This document shows, in pieces, positions 27,404 through 36,900 of a DNA stretch of 64,000 bases (its first letter is position 1; the number at the start of each line of letters is the position of its first letter). The translations under genes and the position numbers were made by a program. The stretch lies in contig NZ_JACCBY010000003.1 in assembly GCF_013409985.1 (NCBI RefSeq), forward strand, positions 496,001-560,000, in the 5' to 3' direction. The notes under the pieces were generated by a model. The model made no database searches and was not told the origin of the DNA. It saw only the letters and a list, made by a program, of their open reading frames with translations. The DNA comes from Sphingomonas melonis. Its GTDB lineage: Bacteria; Pseudomonadota; Alphaproteobacteria; Sphingomonadales; Sphingomonadaceae.

Positions 27404-27843
27404 CAAGCGCGCCGGTTAGCGCGCAGGGCGGGTGGGGGCAAGCGGGGAGGGGCGCGGGGTGTCGGGAATTGCGGCGGGGTTGGGGCGAGGTGGACACTTG
27501 AACGGAAACGATCCGGCCTGATCGCTTCGGATTTGGTGATGATCCGGGTCACGATGCGAAAGAGCGGGACAAGGTGTAGCGGAGGGGCGGGGTCTAGGGC
27601 GACGGCGGCGCATCAGCGCCTTGATCAACTCTCGCACTCAATTCTGAAAAGACCTTCGCTCAATCAATCCTCACGTGAAGTCGGAAAGCCTCGCATTGAG
27701 CGGCACATCTTCGGAGCTGATCCGTGCGGTAGTGGGAGCATGAGCATCTGTGATCCAAATTAGCACACAAGCTAACCGCAAGATGCCGCTAGCAACGGGG
27801 TTGTCCTGAATGTAGCTTGACCACGGGAGATGAATAAATCCGA
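27404..27843. other. intergenic region, left flank of the TcmP islet
   Basis: 440 nt without a convincing gene. The first ~200 nt are GC-rich like the neighbourhood. From about 27630 the base composition drops visibly and stays low through the two next genes, marking the left edge of inserted DNA. No clear direct repeat or integrase remnant was found by eye. Confidence 0.5.
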
Positions 27844-28773
27844 ATGACAGAGCACCGATTCGGCGGACCTTGGACTGAGGTCAAACTCGATGCAATCGAC
27901 GGGTATGCCCGGGCTTATACGACTGCGCTCAAGCACCAGAATTTTGAACTCTGGTATGTTGACGCGTTCGCAGGCACGGGGTCACGTACCGAGGCCCGCT
28001 CAATCGGCGGCATTCTGGACGGCGCACCAATTGACACTGTTGAGTTGACGCTGGCCGGTAGTGCCCGGCGGGCATTGGCAGTCAATCCTCCATTTGTTCA
28101 TCTTCGGTTGATCGAGCGCAGAAAGGAGCATTACCAAGCCCTGCTGGATCTTCAGGCCCAGTTCCCCGATCGTGACGTGGAGCCAATGCTGGGAAATGCC
28201 AACACGGTATTGCCTCGCATCTTTGGTAATCCGCCTTGGACATCTCGTTCTGAGGGACGGAAGCAGCGCGCCCTCGTATTTCTAGACCCATACGGGATTA
28301 GCGTCACTTGGGCGACGCTTCGCATGCTAGCGGAAACCGAACGTGCGGACGTTTGGTATCTCGTGAATTTGAAGGGGATTTGTCAGCAGATGCCCCATGA
28401 TCACAAGCGCCTAGATCCAGGAAAACGCGCCAAGTTGGATGAGTTTTTTGGTGGGGATGATTGGGAGGATCAGTTCTATGCGTTTTCACCTAACAAACAG
28501 CTTGATTTGCTGAGCTTTGCTGACGATCGAGTGGCATTGCGATCTGTAACCCGCGAGAGAGTGGGCGATTTTTATCGGCAGCGTTTAAGAGATAAGCTAT
28601 TCTCTTATGTTTCTGAGCCGTTGAGTTTGAAGGTCAGGAGTGCCGATGACTACTTCCAACTATATTGTATGAGTAACAATAAAAGCCCCGCGGCGCAGTC
28701 TTTGATAAAGAGCTTGGCCTCGGCGGTAATCAAAAAGCATTCTGCGGCATTTCGTCGAATGTCCGACCATTAA
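27844..28773 (+). CDS. tcmP: three-Cys-motif partner protein TcmP
   Basis: Predicted 309 aa. It has the TcmP opening (FGGPWTEVKLDAIDGYARAYTTALK), a Rossmann-like LWYVDAFAGTGSRTE (D40-G46), HLRLIERRKEHYQALLDLQ and LVFLDPYGISVTWATL (D148-P-Y-G). The D-P-F/Y-G and FAGTG motifs suggest a nucleotide- or SAM-binding fold related to methyltransferases. Its partner family is encoded convergently, overlapping by 44 nt. The codon usage and GC are clearly lower than in flanking genes, a sign of transfer. Biochemical function is unknown. Confidence 0.85.
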   Translation: MTEHRFGGPWTEVKLDAIDGYARAYTTALKHQNFELWYVDAFAGTGSRTEARSIGGILDGAPIDTVELTLAGSARRALAVNPPFVHLRLIERRKEHYQALLDLQAQFPDRDVEPMLGNANTVLPRIFGNPPWTSRSEGRKQRALVFLDPYGISVTWATLRMLAETERADVWYLVNLKGICQQMPHDHKRLDPGKRAKLDEFFGGDDWEDQFYAFSPNKQLDLLSFADDRVALRSVTRERVGDFYRQRLRDKLFSYVSEPLSLKVRSADDYFQLYCMSNNKSPAAQSLIKSLASAVIKKHSAAFRRMSDH

Positions 28774-29485
28774 GAAGCCGGCCAGCGGCCTTCTTGTTCC
28801 GGCCGCCCCACTGTTTGAAAAAGAAGGCCGTGTCGGATCGTCCGCACATCGCCTTGATTTCCAGAACCCAACTCTCCGGCATAGGGCGCGAACGAGGCCC
28901 GGACTCACCCCCTACGATAGCCCAATGAATATCGGTCAAGTCGGCACCGGCGACTGATCCGATCAGCGGCTCGAAAGAGATAAAACGAACATAGGCAGGG
29001 GTGGCGCGAAGCTGGTCAATTCTTCCCAAGACCTGACCGTCTTCCACACTGGTGCCGAGCCAAACGTTGGGAAGCCGATCAAAAGCCCGCTGAGAAAGCA
29101 GGTTCCTCATTCGCTCGGGACGCTTTGTGAGAATTTGGTAGGTGTGCTGCGGTGTACGTTGCATCACCCTCCAAACACGTACGATAAAATCTTCTGGGAC
29201 GTCCGGGTGGAAGAGGTCTGACATTGAGTTGACAAAAACCTGCCGCGGTTTTTTCCATGCTAAAGGAGCGCTTAGCGCTTTCTCATCGCAAGTTATCCGG
29301 CCCGTCCAAACATATCGATCGCCGCTCTTGCGGGTTAGCCCTTCATACTTGGTTGTGCCCATCGCCTCCAGACGAGCCGCCATACGCATCGCATAGCAAT
29401 TGGTACAACCGGCTGTCGCAATGGAGCAACCTGCAACAGGGTTCCAAGTGACGTCCGTCCACTCGATGGAAGAGGTCTGTGCCAT
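28730..29485 (-). CDS. DUF5131 / phage Gp37-Gp68 family three-Cys protein
   Basis: Predicted 251 aa. The N-terminus IEWTDVTWNPVAGCSIATAGCTNCYAMRMA carries C20-x6-C27-x2-C30, the three-Cys motif that names the TcmP partner family and looks like a radical-SAM-type iron-sulfur ligand set. VFVNSMSDLFHPDVPEDFI, ILTKRPERM, NVWLGTSVEDG and WAIVGGESGPRSRPM are strongly conserved family blocks. It is encoded tail-to-tail with TcmP. Known on phages and genomic islands; the reaction is not established. Low GC points to horizontal transfer. Confidence 0.88.
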   Translation of the reverse strand: MAQTSSIEWTDVTWNPVAGCSIATAGCTNCYAMRMAARLEAMGTTKYEGLTRKSGDRYVWTGRITCDEKALSAPLAWKKPRQVFVNSMSDLFHPDVPEDFIVRVWRVMQRTPQHTYQILTKRPERMRNLLSQRAFDRLPNVWLGTSVEDGQVLGRIDQLRATPAYVRFISFEPLIGSVAGADLTDIHWAIVGGESGPRSRPMPESWVLEIKAMCGRSDTAFFFKQWGGRNKKAAGRLLNGRTFDEMPQNAF

Positions 29486-29663
29486 ACCACATCCTTGTAT
29501 CGGCTATGCGGGCGCTAGAGTCATCTACCCGTCATAAGTCAACCAGCGTTCTCTCAGCATTTGATTTGCTGCAGTCAAACGCACTCGCTGCTCGTCGACC
29601 ACTCAGTGACTGCCGCTTACGAAAGTACGCCCTCCAGTAGCCGTAGCTTACAGCAAATGCTTC

Positions 29664-30125
29664 CTAAACCATCACCAGCGCATCGATCGCCGCTTGCAGG
29701 ATGTGCGCCGCGGCGAGGTTGTCGATCCGCTCGGCGCGCTTGGCGCGGCTCATGTCCTGTTCGATCATCGTGCGTTCCACCGCCACCGTCGACCAGCGTT
29801 CGTCCCACAGCAGGATCGGCAGGCCGAGGTCGTCGCAATTGCGCGCGAAGGCGCGCGTCGACTGGCTGCGCGGGCTCTCGCTGCCGTCGAGGTTGAGCGG
29901 CAGGCCGAGCACCAGCCCCTTGACCTGCTGCGCGGTGGCGAGCGCGACCAGCGCCGCCTTGTCCTTGGTGAACTTGCTGCGGCGGATCAGTTCGGCGGGG
30001 CTGGCGAAGCTCCAGCCGGCGTCGCACAGCGCGGTGCCGATCGTCTTGCTGCCGAGGTCGAGCCCGAGCAGCCGCCCGCCCGCCGGCAGCGCCTCGCGAA
30101 AGACGGCGCGGTCGGGCGTGATCAT
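29664..30125 (-). CDS. ruvX: Holliday junction resolvase-like protein / pre-16S rRNA nuclease YqgF
   Basis: Predicted 153 aa. An RNase H-like start ([17 protein letters not shown] with the first Asp), [37 protein letters not shown] and a terminal [16 protein letters not shown] (last Asp) match YqgF/RuvX. It is thought to mature 16S rRNA and may act on DNA. ATG 30125 overlaps the stop of the DUF3089 gene by 4 nt. Downstream is the TcmP islet, and beyond it pyrB on the same strand. Confidence 0.94.
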   Translation of the reverse strand: MITPDRAVFREALPAGGRLLGLDLGSKTIGTALCDAGWSFASPAELIRRSKFTKDKAALVALATAQQVKGLVLGLPLNLDGSESPRSQSTRAFARNCDDLGLPILLWDERWSTVAVERTMIEQDMSRAKRAERIDNLAAAHILQAAIDALVMV

Positions 30126-31231
30126 CGCGATGCTCCGAAGGCGGCGAGCCGGCGCAGCGCGTCGGCGCGGACGTTGGCCCAGAACAGGCTGTAGTCGTAG
30201 ACGTGGTAATTGTTGCCGGGCAGCACATAGCTGCCGACCTCGGGCGGCTCGCCGATCAGCAGGAAGCCGCGCGGGCCGCAGCGCGCGGGGACATTGCCGG
30301 GCGCGATCGTCGCGCTGCTGAGGTCCGCCGAGGGGTAGAGCGTGCCCTGGTTGGCGGTGGCGGGGGCGGCGGCGTCGGCGGTGCCGGTCAGCGGGTTGGT
30401 GCAGACGAGCGGCGTGTCGCGGCGCGGGCGGCCGTCGAACCCCTGCGTCTGGTCGTAGATGTCGGTGATCTGCTGCGGGTCGGCGGGCTCGGCGAAACTC
30501 TCCCACGACAGCAGGCAGCGCGCCTGATCGGGGCGGGTGCAGGCGGGCAGGCCGAGCGCGGCGAGATCGGTGGTCTTCGACACCGGCCAGCCGACGACAT
30601 AGGCGGCGACGATGCGCCTGGCGATCGGCTTGCCGGCGACCTGCTCGCGCAGCAGGCGGGTGAGGTGCAGCGCGCCCTGGCTGTGGCCGGCGAGGATGAT
30701 CGGCCGCTTGCGATCGACCTGCTGTACGAAGGTGGCGAAGGCGGCGGCGACGTCGCCGTAGGCGAGGTCGAGCGCGCGATTGGCGTCGGCGACGCTGGTC
30801 AGGAAGGCGCCGAACGTCGCCTGGCGGTAGCGCGGCGACCAGATCTCGCCGGCGGCGTTGAACGCGCTCGCCTGGCCGCGCAGGAAGATCGCGGCGCGCG
30901 CATTGGTCTCGGCATCGTCGAGCGTCGCGTTCCAATGGTCGCGGCCGATGTACGAGGTCGGGTGGATGAAGAAGACCGCGGCTTTGGGGCTGGCCGCGGG
31001 CGTGTAGCCGGCGGGGGTCCACAGCGCGGGATTGGCCGGGATGTCGGGGCGCGCGATCCACATGCCGCGATCGGCGTAGCGCTTGGGATCGACGCGCGGC
31101 TGCGCCCGGAACGCCTCCGACGGGACCAGCGCCATGCGCAGGATCTCGACGCCGTACAGGCGGTAGGCGAAGGCGCCGGCGATGACGAGCGCGATCAGGA
31201 ACGCGAAGACGTAGAGGAATTTGCGGGCCAA
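30122..31231 (-). CDS. DUF3089 alpha/beta-hydrolase, membrane-anchored
   Basis: Predicted 369 aa. One N-terminal membrane helix ([23 protein letters not shown]) is followed by the DUF3089 hydrolase: [29 protein letters not shown] and the nucleophile elbow LAGHSQGAL. The C-terminus has [16 protein letters not shown]. It is probably an exported esterase/lipase of unknown substrate. No ATG precedes the membrane helix, so TTG 31231 is the best start though no Shine-Dalgarno is seen. It is coupled to ruvX by an ATGA overlap and divergent from gatC. Confidence 0.82.
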   Translation of the reverse strand: MARKFLYVFAFLIALVIAGAFAYRLYGVEILRMALVPSEAFRAQPRVDPKRYADRGMWIARPDIPANPALWTPAGYTPAASPKAAVFFIHPTSYIGRDHWNATLDDAETNARAAIFLRGQASAFNAAGEIWSPRYRQATFGAFLTSVADANRALDLAYGDVAAAFATFVQQVDRKRPIILAGHSQGALHLTRLLREQVAGKPIARRIVAAYVVGWPVSKTTDLAALGLPACTRPDQARCLLSWESFAEPADPQQITDIYDQTQGFDGRPRRDTPLVCTNPLTGTADAAAPATANQGTLYPSADLSSATIAPGNVPARCGPRGFLLIGEPPEVGSYVLPGNNYHVYDYSLFWANVRADALRRLAAFGASR

Positions 31232-31361
31232 GCGTGGGTGTCCGGGCAGGGCAGGGAGGGCGTCTGATGGACGAGCCCCGGCGAACTGGCAACATACGGT
31301 TGCGCGCGGCGACGCAAGCGGAGGTTGCATCCGCCGAGCCGCCTCTGATAGGCGCAGGGCC

Positions 31362-31664
31362 ATGTCCGTAGACACCGCCACCGTGAAGAAGGTCGCCGCG
31401 CTCGCGCGCATCGCGATCACCGACGAGGACGCCAGCCGCCTCGCCCCCGAACTCAGCAACATCCTCGGCTGGATCGAGCAACTGGAAGGGGTGGATACCG
31501 CCGGCGTCGAGCCGATGACCGCGGTCATCCCCAACCAGCTGCGCCTGCGCGAGGACGTGATCAACGCCGATCCGCTGACCGGCGGCGGCATCCGCGACGC
31601 GCTGATGGCCAATGCCCCACAGGCGGAGCATGGCTTCTTTACCGTTCCCAAGGTGATCGAATAA
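31362..31664 (+). CDS. gatC: Asp/Glu-tRNA amidotransferase subunit C
   Basis: Predicted 100 aa. [45 protein letters not shown] and [26 protein letters not shown] are the GatC consensus. It wraps the GatA-GatB interface. The TAA overlaps the ATG of gatA (TAATG), so the pair is translationally coupled. It is the first gene of a gatC-gatA-(vapB-vapC)-gatB run. Confidence 0.96.
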   Translation: MSVDTATVKKVAALARIAITDEDASRLAPELSNILGWIEQLEGVDTAGVEPMTAVIPNQLRLREDVINADPLTGGGIRDALMANAPQAEHGFFTVPKVIE

Positions 31665-33145
31665 TGACCGAGCTGACCGAACTGGGCGTCGCCGCCCTGC
31701 GTGACGGGGTGCGCAGCGGCGCCTTCTCCGCGGTCGAGGTCGCCGATGCCTTCGTGGTGAAGGTGGCCAAGGCCAAGCCCTTGAACGCCTTCCTCGTCGA
31801 GACGCCCGATCATGCGCTCGCCGCGGCGCGCGCCGCCGATGCCGCGCGTGCGGCGGGCGAGACGCTGAAGCCGCTCGCCGGCGTGCCGATCGGGATGAAG
31901 GACCTGTTCTGCACGAACGGCGTCGCGACCACCGCGGCGAGCCATATCCTCGACGGCTTCGTGCCGACCTACGAATCGACCGTCTCGCAGAAATTGTGGG
32001 ATGCCGGCGCGGGGATGCTCGGCAAGCTCAACATGGACCAGTTCGCGATGGGCTCGTCGAACGAGACCAGCGCGTTCGGCAACGTGATCTCGCCGTGGCG
32101 GCGGCCGGGCAGCGACGCGCCGCTGGCGCCGGGCGGCTCGTCGGGCGGCAGTTCGTCGGCGGTGGCGGCGGGGCTGTGCCCGGGCGCGACCGGCACCGAC
32201 ACCGGCGGCTCGATCCGCCAGCCGGCGGCGTTCACCGGGATCAGCGGCATCAAGCCGACCTATGGCCGCTGCTCGCGCTGGGGGACGATCGCCTTCGCCT
32301 CGAGCCTCGACCAGGCGGGGCCGATGGCGCGCGACGTGCGCGACTGCGCGATCCTGCTCGAGGCGATGGCCGGGTTCGACGCCAAGGACGCGACCTCGCT
32401 CCAGCTCGACGTGCCGCGCTGGGAAGAGGGGCTGTCGGGCAATCTCGCCGGCAAGCGCGTCGGCATCCCAAGGGAATATCGCGTCGACGGCATGCCCGAG
32501 GAGATCGAGGCGCTGTGGCAGGCGGGGATCGACTGGCTGCGCGACGCCGGTGCGGAGATCGTCGAGGTCTCGCTGCCGCATACGAAGTATGCGCTGCCGG
32601 CCTATTACATCATCGCGCCGGCGGAGGCATCGTCCAACCTCGCGCGCTATGACGGCGTGCGCTACGGCCTGCGCGAACTGCCCGAGGGGGCGGGGTTGCA
32701 GGACATGTATGCCGCGACGCGCGCCGCCGGTTTCGGGCCGGAGGTGAAGCGCCGCATCATGATCGGCACCTATGTGCTGTCGGCGGGCTTCTACGACGCT
32801 TATTATACGCAGGCGCAGAAGGTGCGGACGCTGATCGCGCGCGATTTCGAGCGGGCGTGGGAGACGTGCGACGTGCTGCTGACCCCGACCGCGCCGTCGG
32901 CGGCGTTCGCGCTCGGCGAGAAATCGGCCGATCCGATCGCCATGTATCTCAACGACGTGTTCACCGTGCCGTCGAGCCTCGCGGGGCTGCCGGCGATGAG
33001 CGTGCCGGGCGGGCTCGACAAACAGGGCTTGCCGCTGGGGTTGCAGATCATCGGCAAGCCGCTCGACGAGCAGGGCGTGCTGAACGCCGGGCTGGCGATC
33101 GAACAGCGCGCGGGCTTCACCGCGCGGCCGCAGGCGTGGTGGTAG
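31664..33145 (+). CDS. gatA: Asp/Glu-tRNA amidotransferase subunit A
   Basis: Predicted 493 aa. It is an amidase-signature enzyme with the Lys of [12 protein letters not shown], the Ser-cisSer-Lys triad region [34 protein letters not shown] and [13 protein letters not shown]. It supplies ammonia from glutamine for Gln-tRNA/Asn-tRNA formation. The next subunit gene, gatB, is displaced by about 1.0 kb by a toxin-antitoxin pair. Confidence 0.97.
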   Translation: MTELTELGVAALRDGVRSGAFSAVEVADAFVVKVAKAKPLNAFLVETPDHALAAARAADAARAAGETLKPLAGVPIGMKDLFCTNGVATTAASHILDGFVPTYESTVSQKLWDAGAGMLGKLNMDQFAMGSSNETSAFGNVISPWRRPGSDAPLAPGGSSGGSSSAVAAGLCPGATGTDTGGSIRQPAAFTGISGIKPTYGRCSRWGTIAFASSLDQAGPMARDVRDCAILLEAMAGFDAKDATSLQLDVPRWEEGLSGNLAGKRVGIPREYRVDGMPEEIEALWQAGIDWLRDAGAEIVEVSLPHTKYALPAYYIIAPAEASSNLARYDGVRYGLRELPEGAGLQDMYAATRAAGFGPEVKRRIMIGTYVLSAGFYDAYYTQAQKVRTLIARDFERAWETCDVLLTPTAPSAAFALGEKSADPIAMYLNDVFTVPSSLAGLPAMSVPGGLDKQGLPLGLQIIGKPLDEQGVLNAGLAIEQRAGFTARPQAWW

Positions 33146-33456
33146 GTGATGCAGCTTGCGGAGATCGTCGAAAGCATTTTTGATGGTCTCCGGATTTTTG
33201 AGGGTCTCACCGACAAGCTGCGTCGTCGGAACGATGATCGGCCCGCCAAGCGACGAGAGATCGATCGTCTGGTAAGGTCCGGGAGTCGCCCAAAGGAAAA
33301 ATTGTGGGGCAGGGGGCGACGGTACGGTGGTCACGACGCCGGTGTCATGTCGCTCCCGCATACAGCCGACATGGTAAATGAGGACCTAGTGGCCGCAGGC
33401 GTGGTAGTAGACGATCGTGGCGTGAGGTGTTACCTTGGTAACACCGGAGGCGAGTG
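33146..33456. other. gatA-vapB gap with a possible antisense gene remnant
   Basis: 311 nt. On the minus strand a frame from about 33385 down to 33146 reads protein-like (QFFLWATPGPYQTIDLSS; GGPIIVPTTQLVGE; NPETIKNAFDDLRKL) and then runs on into the antisense of gatA without a stop. It may be the truncated end of a foreign gene. The right end carries the vapB operator and ribosome-binding site. No plus-strand gene is convincing. Confidence 0.35.
33426..33445. promoter_or_regulatory. perfect inverted repeat, probable VapBC operator
   Basis: GGTGTTACC-TT-GGTAACACC is a perfect 9-bp inverted repeat with a 2-bp spacer. It abuts the GGAGG ribosome-binding site (33446-33450) of vapB. VapB/AbrB-type antitoxins are known to bind such palindromes at their own promoters, so conditional autoregulation is the likely role. 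Confidence 0.7.
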
Positions 33457-33753
33457 ATGGCGACTTTACTCGACAAGCGCACGACGACGAATATGACGAG
33501 CAAGGGGCAGGTGCTGATCCCCAAGGACGTGCGCGACGCGATCGGGCTGGTGCCGGGGCGACCGGTGGATGTCGGGATCAACGATCGCGGCGAGGCGGTG
33601 GTCGTTCCGGGCAAGCGCTGGCCGGACGAAACGCCCGAGGAACGCGCGGCCCGGATCGAGGCAGTGTTCGCGCGTATTCGGCAGCGACCGCATTTCACGC
33701 GGCCGACCGATGAGATCATGCGGGAATTACGCGGCGATGAACCGCTACCGTGA
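33457..33753 (+). CDS. vapB: AbrB/MazE-type antitoxin of a VapBC module
   Basis: Predicted 98 aa. A SpoVT/AbrB swapped-hairpin DNA-binding domain (TSKGQVLIPKDVRDAIGLVPGRPVDVGINDRGEAVVVPG) is followed by a flexible, charged C-terminus that would thread into the toxin. ATG 33457 is used, with GGAGG 6 nt upstream. The TGA overlaps the GTG start of vapC. The perfect palindrome just upstream is the probable operator. Confidence 0.92.
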   Translation: MATLLDKRTTTNMTSKGQVLIPKDVRDAIGLVPGRPVDVGINDRGEAVVVPGKRWPDETPEERAARIEAVFARIRQRPHFTRPTDEIMRELRGDEPLP

Positions 33754-34160
33754 TTCTGCTCGACACCAACATCATCATTGACCTGCTGAACAGCGTCGAT
33801 GGTGCGGACGAAAGCTGGTCTCGCCGCAATTACAATGTTGTCGGTCAAGTCGCTGCTTTGGCTTGCAACCATGTCATCCTGTCGGAGGTCGCCGCTGGTA
33901 CAGCCAGGCTGGAGTTCCTGATCGACGATCTGGAGGCGCTCAATATCGAGATCCTGCCGTTGACCGCCGACGCAGCAATAGCAGCGGGTCTGGCGTTCGC
34001 TGTGTACCGGCGTCGCGGCGGGACGCGACAGGCAATCCTCGCCGACTTCCTGATCGCCGGCCACGCGCAGGTGCTCGGTGCCACGCTGATGACCCGCGAC
34101 CGTCGGCTCGCGACCTATTTTCCAGACCTTACCCTCATCACCCCAGAGACGCATCCATGA
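33750..34160 (+). CDS. vapC: PIN-domain ribonuclease toxin
   Basis: Predicted 136 aa. PIN fold with all four acidic residues: D5 ([13 protein letters not shown]), E46 (LSEVAAG), D99 ([10 protein letters not shown]) and D117 ([12 protein letters not shown]). VapC toxins cut tRNA or rRNA. The GTG start overlaps the vapB stop, and its own TGA overlaps the gatB ATG, so toxin and gatB translation are coupled. The active site looks intact. Confidence 0.93.
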   Translation: MILLDTNIIIDLLNSVDGADESWSRRNYNVVGQVAALACNHVILSEVAAGTARLEFLIDDLEALNIEILPLTADAAIAAGLAFAVYRRRGGTRQAILADFLIAGHAQVLGATLMTRDRRLATYFPDLTLITPETHP

Positions 34161-35626
34161 CCGAGACCAGCTACCGCATCCAGGGCGCCACCGGCGAGTG
34201 GGAGGTCGTGATCGGCCTCGAGGTCCATGCGCAGGTCACCTCCAACGCCAAATTGTTCTCGGGCGCGGCGACTGCGTTCGGGGCGGAGCCGAATACGCAG
34301 GTCAGCCTCGTCGATGCGGCGATGCCCGGCATGCTGCCGGTGCCGAACATGGAGTGTATCCGCCAGGCGGTGCGCACCGGCATGGCGATCGACGCGCAGA
34401 TCAACCGCTGGTCGCGGTTCGATCGCAAGAACTATTTCTACGCCGATCTGCCGCAGGGCTATCAGATCAGCCAGCTCTATCATCCGCTGGTCGGCGAGGG
34501 CGCGATCGAGATCAGCCCCGACGACAAGAATCCCGACGCGACCAAGACGATCGGGGTCGAGCGGATCCATGTCGAGCAGGACGCCGGCAAGCTGATGCAC
34601 GACCAGCATCCGACGCGCTCCTATGTCGACCTCAACCGTTCGGGCGTCGCGCTGATGGAGATCGTCAGCCGGCCCGATATGCGCTCGCCGGCCGAGGCGG
34701 GGGCGTATCTGCGCAAGCTGCGCGCGATCCTGCGCTATGTCGGCTCGTGCGACGGCAATATGGAAGAGGGCTCGATGCGCGCCGACGTCAACGTCTCCGT
34801 GCGCAAGCCCGGCGGCGAGCTCGGCACGCGCACCGAGACCAAGAACGTCAATTCGGTGCGCTTCGTCATGGCGGCGATCGAATATGAGGCGAAGCGCCAG
34901 GTCGAGGTGATCGAGGACGGCGGCCGCATCGTCCAGGAGACGCGGCTGTTCAACGTCGAGAGCGGCACCACCCGCTCGATGCGCTCGAAGGAAGACGCGC
35001 ACGATTACCGCTATTTCCCCGATCCCGACCTGCTGCCGCTCGAACTGGAGGAGGCGTTCCTCGCCGAGTGCCGCGCGAGCCTGCCCGAACTGCCCGACGC
35101 CAAGCGCAAGCGGTACGAATCGCTCGGTATCTCGGCCTATCAGGCGGACGTGCTGACCGCCGAGGTGGAGGCGGCGCGCTGGTTCGATGCGTTGCTCGAT
35201 GCCGGCGCCAAGCCGGTCGCGGCGGCGAACTGGACGACGTCGGAGCTGTTCGGTGCGCTCAACCGCACCGGGCGCGATATCAGCAACTCGCCGGTGTCGC
35301 CGACGCAGGCCGCCGAGCTGCTCGCGCTGGTCGCCGACGGCACGTTGTCGGGCAGTCTCGCCAAGCAGGTGTTCGAGGTGATGCTGGAGACAGGGGACGC
35401 GCCGTCGAAGATCGTCGAGGATCGCGGCCTCAAGCAGACCAGCGACACCGGCGCGATCGAGGCGGTGATCGCCGAGGTAATCGCCAAGAACCCCAACCAG
35501 CTCGCGCAATATCGCGGCGGCAAGGAGACCTTGTTCGGCTTCTTCGTCGGCCAGACGATGAAGGCGATGGGCGGCAAGGCCAATCCCGCGGTGGTCAACG
35601 AACTGCTCAAGAAGGCGCTCGCCTGA
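34157..35626 (+). CDS. gatB: Asp/Glu-tRNA amidotransferase subunit B
   Basis: Predicted 489 aa. [25 protein letters not shown], the [18 protein letters not shown] block, [20 protein letters not shown] and a C-terminal YqeY-like domain identify GatB. It binds mischarged tRNA and activates the acyl group. The ATG overlaps the vapC stop (ATGA). No separate ribosome-binding site of quality is visible, so it may depend on readthrough from vapC. Confidence 0.97.
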   Translation: MTETSYRIQGATGEWEVVIGLEVHAQVTSNAKLFSGAATAFGAEPNTQVSLVDAAMPGMLPVPNMECIRQAVRTGMAIDAQINRWSRFDRKNYFYADLPQGYQISQLYHPLVGEGAIEISPDDKNPDATKTIGVERIHVEQDAGKLMHDQHPTRSYVDLNRSGVALMEIVSRPDMRSPAEAGAYLRKLRAILRYVGSCDGNMEEGSMRADVNVSVRKPGGELGTRTETKNVNSVRFVMAAIEYEAKRQVEVIEDGGRIVQETRLFNVESGTTRSMRSKEDAHDYRYFPDPDLLPLELEEAFLAECRASLPELPDAKRKRYESLGISAYQADVLTAEVEAARWFDALLDAGAKPVAAANWTTSELFGALNRTGRDISNSPVSPTQAAELLALVADGTLSGSLAKQVFEVMLETGDAPSKIVEDRGLKQTSDTGAIEAVIAEVIAKNPNQLAQYRGGKETLFGFFVGQTMKAMGGKANPAVVNELLKKALA

Positions 35627-35636
35627 TCCGCGCGCG

Positions 35637-35921
35637 GTGACGACGATCGACCTCGACGCGCGCGGCTGGCGGAGCAGGGCCGATTTCTACGCCGCGCTGC
35701 TGCCGCGGCTCGGCGCGGAGCCGTGGGTCGGGGGCAATCTCGACGCGCTGTTCGACTGCCTCGGCGGCGGCATCGCCCGTCTGGACCCGCCGTTCGCGGT
35801 GATCGTCCGCAACGTCGCCGGCCTGCCTGCGGAGGAGCTTGCCTATATCCGGCGCGCGGAGCAGGTCTTCGAGGATGCCCGTGCGGAGTTCGGGCGGGAC
35901 GTGCGGTTGCGGTTCGTCTGA
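35637..35921 (+). CDS. barstar-family protein (no cognate barnase visible)
   Basis: Predicted 94 aa. The pattern is that of barnase inhibitors: DLDARGWRSRADFYAALLPRLGAEPWVGGNLDALFDCLGGGI (W-G-x-NLDAL-D). Start GTG 35637, 11 nt after the gatB stop. In known pairs barstar neutralises an extracellular RNase, but no barnase-type gene is nearby. Its partner may be elsewhere, or it may be a retained orphan. Confidence 0.85.
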   Translation: MTTIDLDARGWRSRADFYAALLPRLGAEPWVGGNLDALFDCLGGGIARLDPPFAVIVRNVAGLPAEELAYIRRAEQVFEDARAEFGRDVRLRFV

Positions 35922-35944
35922 GCCGCTGGCGGTAGGAGAGCGGA

Positions 35945-36583
35945 ATGATCGGTTTGGTTCGACTGGCGGCGGTCGCCGTGTTGCTCGCCGCGGCGCCGGG
36001 GATGGCGCAACAGGGGACGCCGGCCGCACCGGCGCCCGCGCCGCAGCCGACACCGGCGCTGCCGCGCGTCGCGTTCGAGACCAGTGTCGGGCGGTTCGTG
36101 ATCGAGGCGGATACCGTCCACGCGCCGATCAGCGCGGGCAATTTCCTGAAATATGTCGACGGCAAGCGGCTCGACGGGGTGCGCTTCTATCGCGCGGTGA
36201 AGATCGGCGACCATTTCGGCTTCGTGCAATTCGGGCCGGATGGTGAGATCAAACGGCTGCTGCCGCCGATCAAGCACGAGCCGACGACGCAGACCGGTAT
36301 CCGCCACACCGACTTCACCGTCTCGACCGCGCGGTTCGAACCGGGCAGTGCGCGCGGCGAGTTCACGATCAGCATCGGCGACCAGCCCTCCTTCGACGCG
36401 GACCCGGGCAAGCCGGGCGACAATCTGGGCTATGCGGCGTTCGGCCATGTCGTCGAGGGGCAGGATACGATCCTGAAGGTGTTCGATGCACCGGTCTCGC
36501 CGACCGCGACGCTGCGCGGCGCGTTCAAGGGCGAGGTGCCGGTGACCAAGGTGACGATCCGGACCGCGCGGCGGGTGAAATAG
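35945..36583 (+). CDS. periplasmic cyclophilin-type peptidyl-prolyl isomerase
   Basis: Predicted 212 aa. A signal peptide (MIGLVRLAAVAVLLAAAPGMAQ) and a Pro/Ala linker come first. The cyclophilin core follows: VAFETSVGRFVIEADTVHAPISAGNFLKYVDGKRLDGVRFYRAV, GEFTISIGDQPSFDAD and GYAAFGHVVEGQDTILKVFDAP. It assists folding in the periplasm. It is probably the last gene of the gatCAB transcript; a palindromic repeat follows. Confidence 0.9.
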   Translation: MIGLVRLAAVAVLLAAAPGMAQQGTPAAPAPAPQPTPALPRVAFETSVGRFVIEADTVHAPISAGNFLKYVDGKRLDGVRFYRAVKIGDHFGFVQFGPDGEIKRLLPPIKHEPTTQTGIRHTDFTVSTARFEPGSARGEFTISIGDQPSFDADPGKPGDNLGYAAFGHVVEGQDTILKVFDAPVSPTATLRGAFKGEVPVTKVTIRTARRVK

Positions 36584-36692
36584 TGGCTTCGTTGGACGTG
36601 GGGCCAGTGGACCGTCGATCTGCCATCGTGGCGGAGTTCCGACGCGATATATGCGGGGTTGCGCCTAGGCGATCGGCGTCCCTCACTTTCCT

Positions 36693-36800
36693 CGTCACCC
36701 CGGACTTGTTCCGGGGTCCACTCCGCGGCGGGGGGCGAGGCCTGAGCCTCCAGCCATTCCCTTGCGGGCCGGTGGACCCCGAAACGAGTTCGGGGTGACG
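36693..36800. repeat. palindromic repeat, family D copy 1
   Basis: CGTCACCCCGGACTTGTTCC at one end is mirrored by ACCCCGAAACGAGTTCGGGG-TGACG at the other, about 108 nt in total. It lies between convergent genes. Three more copies are at 42782, 57628 and 63348. Confidence 0.88.
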
Positions 36801-36900
36801 GGTTTGTACAGGAGATCGACCAAACCTCTCGCTGTGTGTGCGCCGACGATCCGTATTGGGCTGTACGGGCTTCCTAATGGAAGGGCCCGCCGTGCCCCAC

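Noticed and set aside
27404..29663. Prophage or integrative element explanation for the TcmP islet
   Set aside because: No integrase, att repeat, tRNA target or phage structural gene is present, and I could not find flanking direct repeats by eye.
30122..33361. A ~1,080-codon minus-strand frame from the gatA-vapB gap to the DUF3089 gene
   Set aside because: Most of it is antisense of gatA and gatC. Only the DUF3089 part is real; the right-hand ~80 codons are listed separately as a possible remnant.
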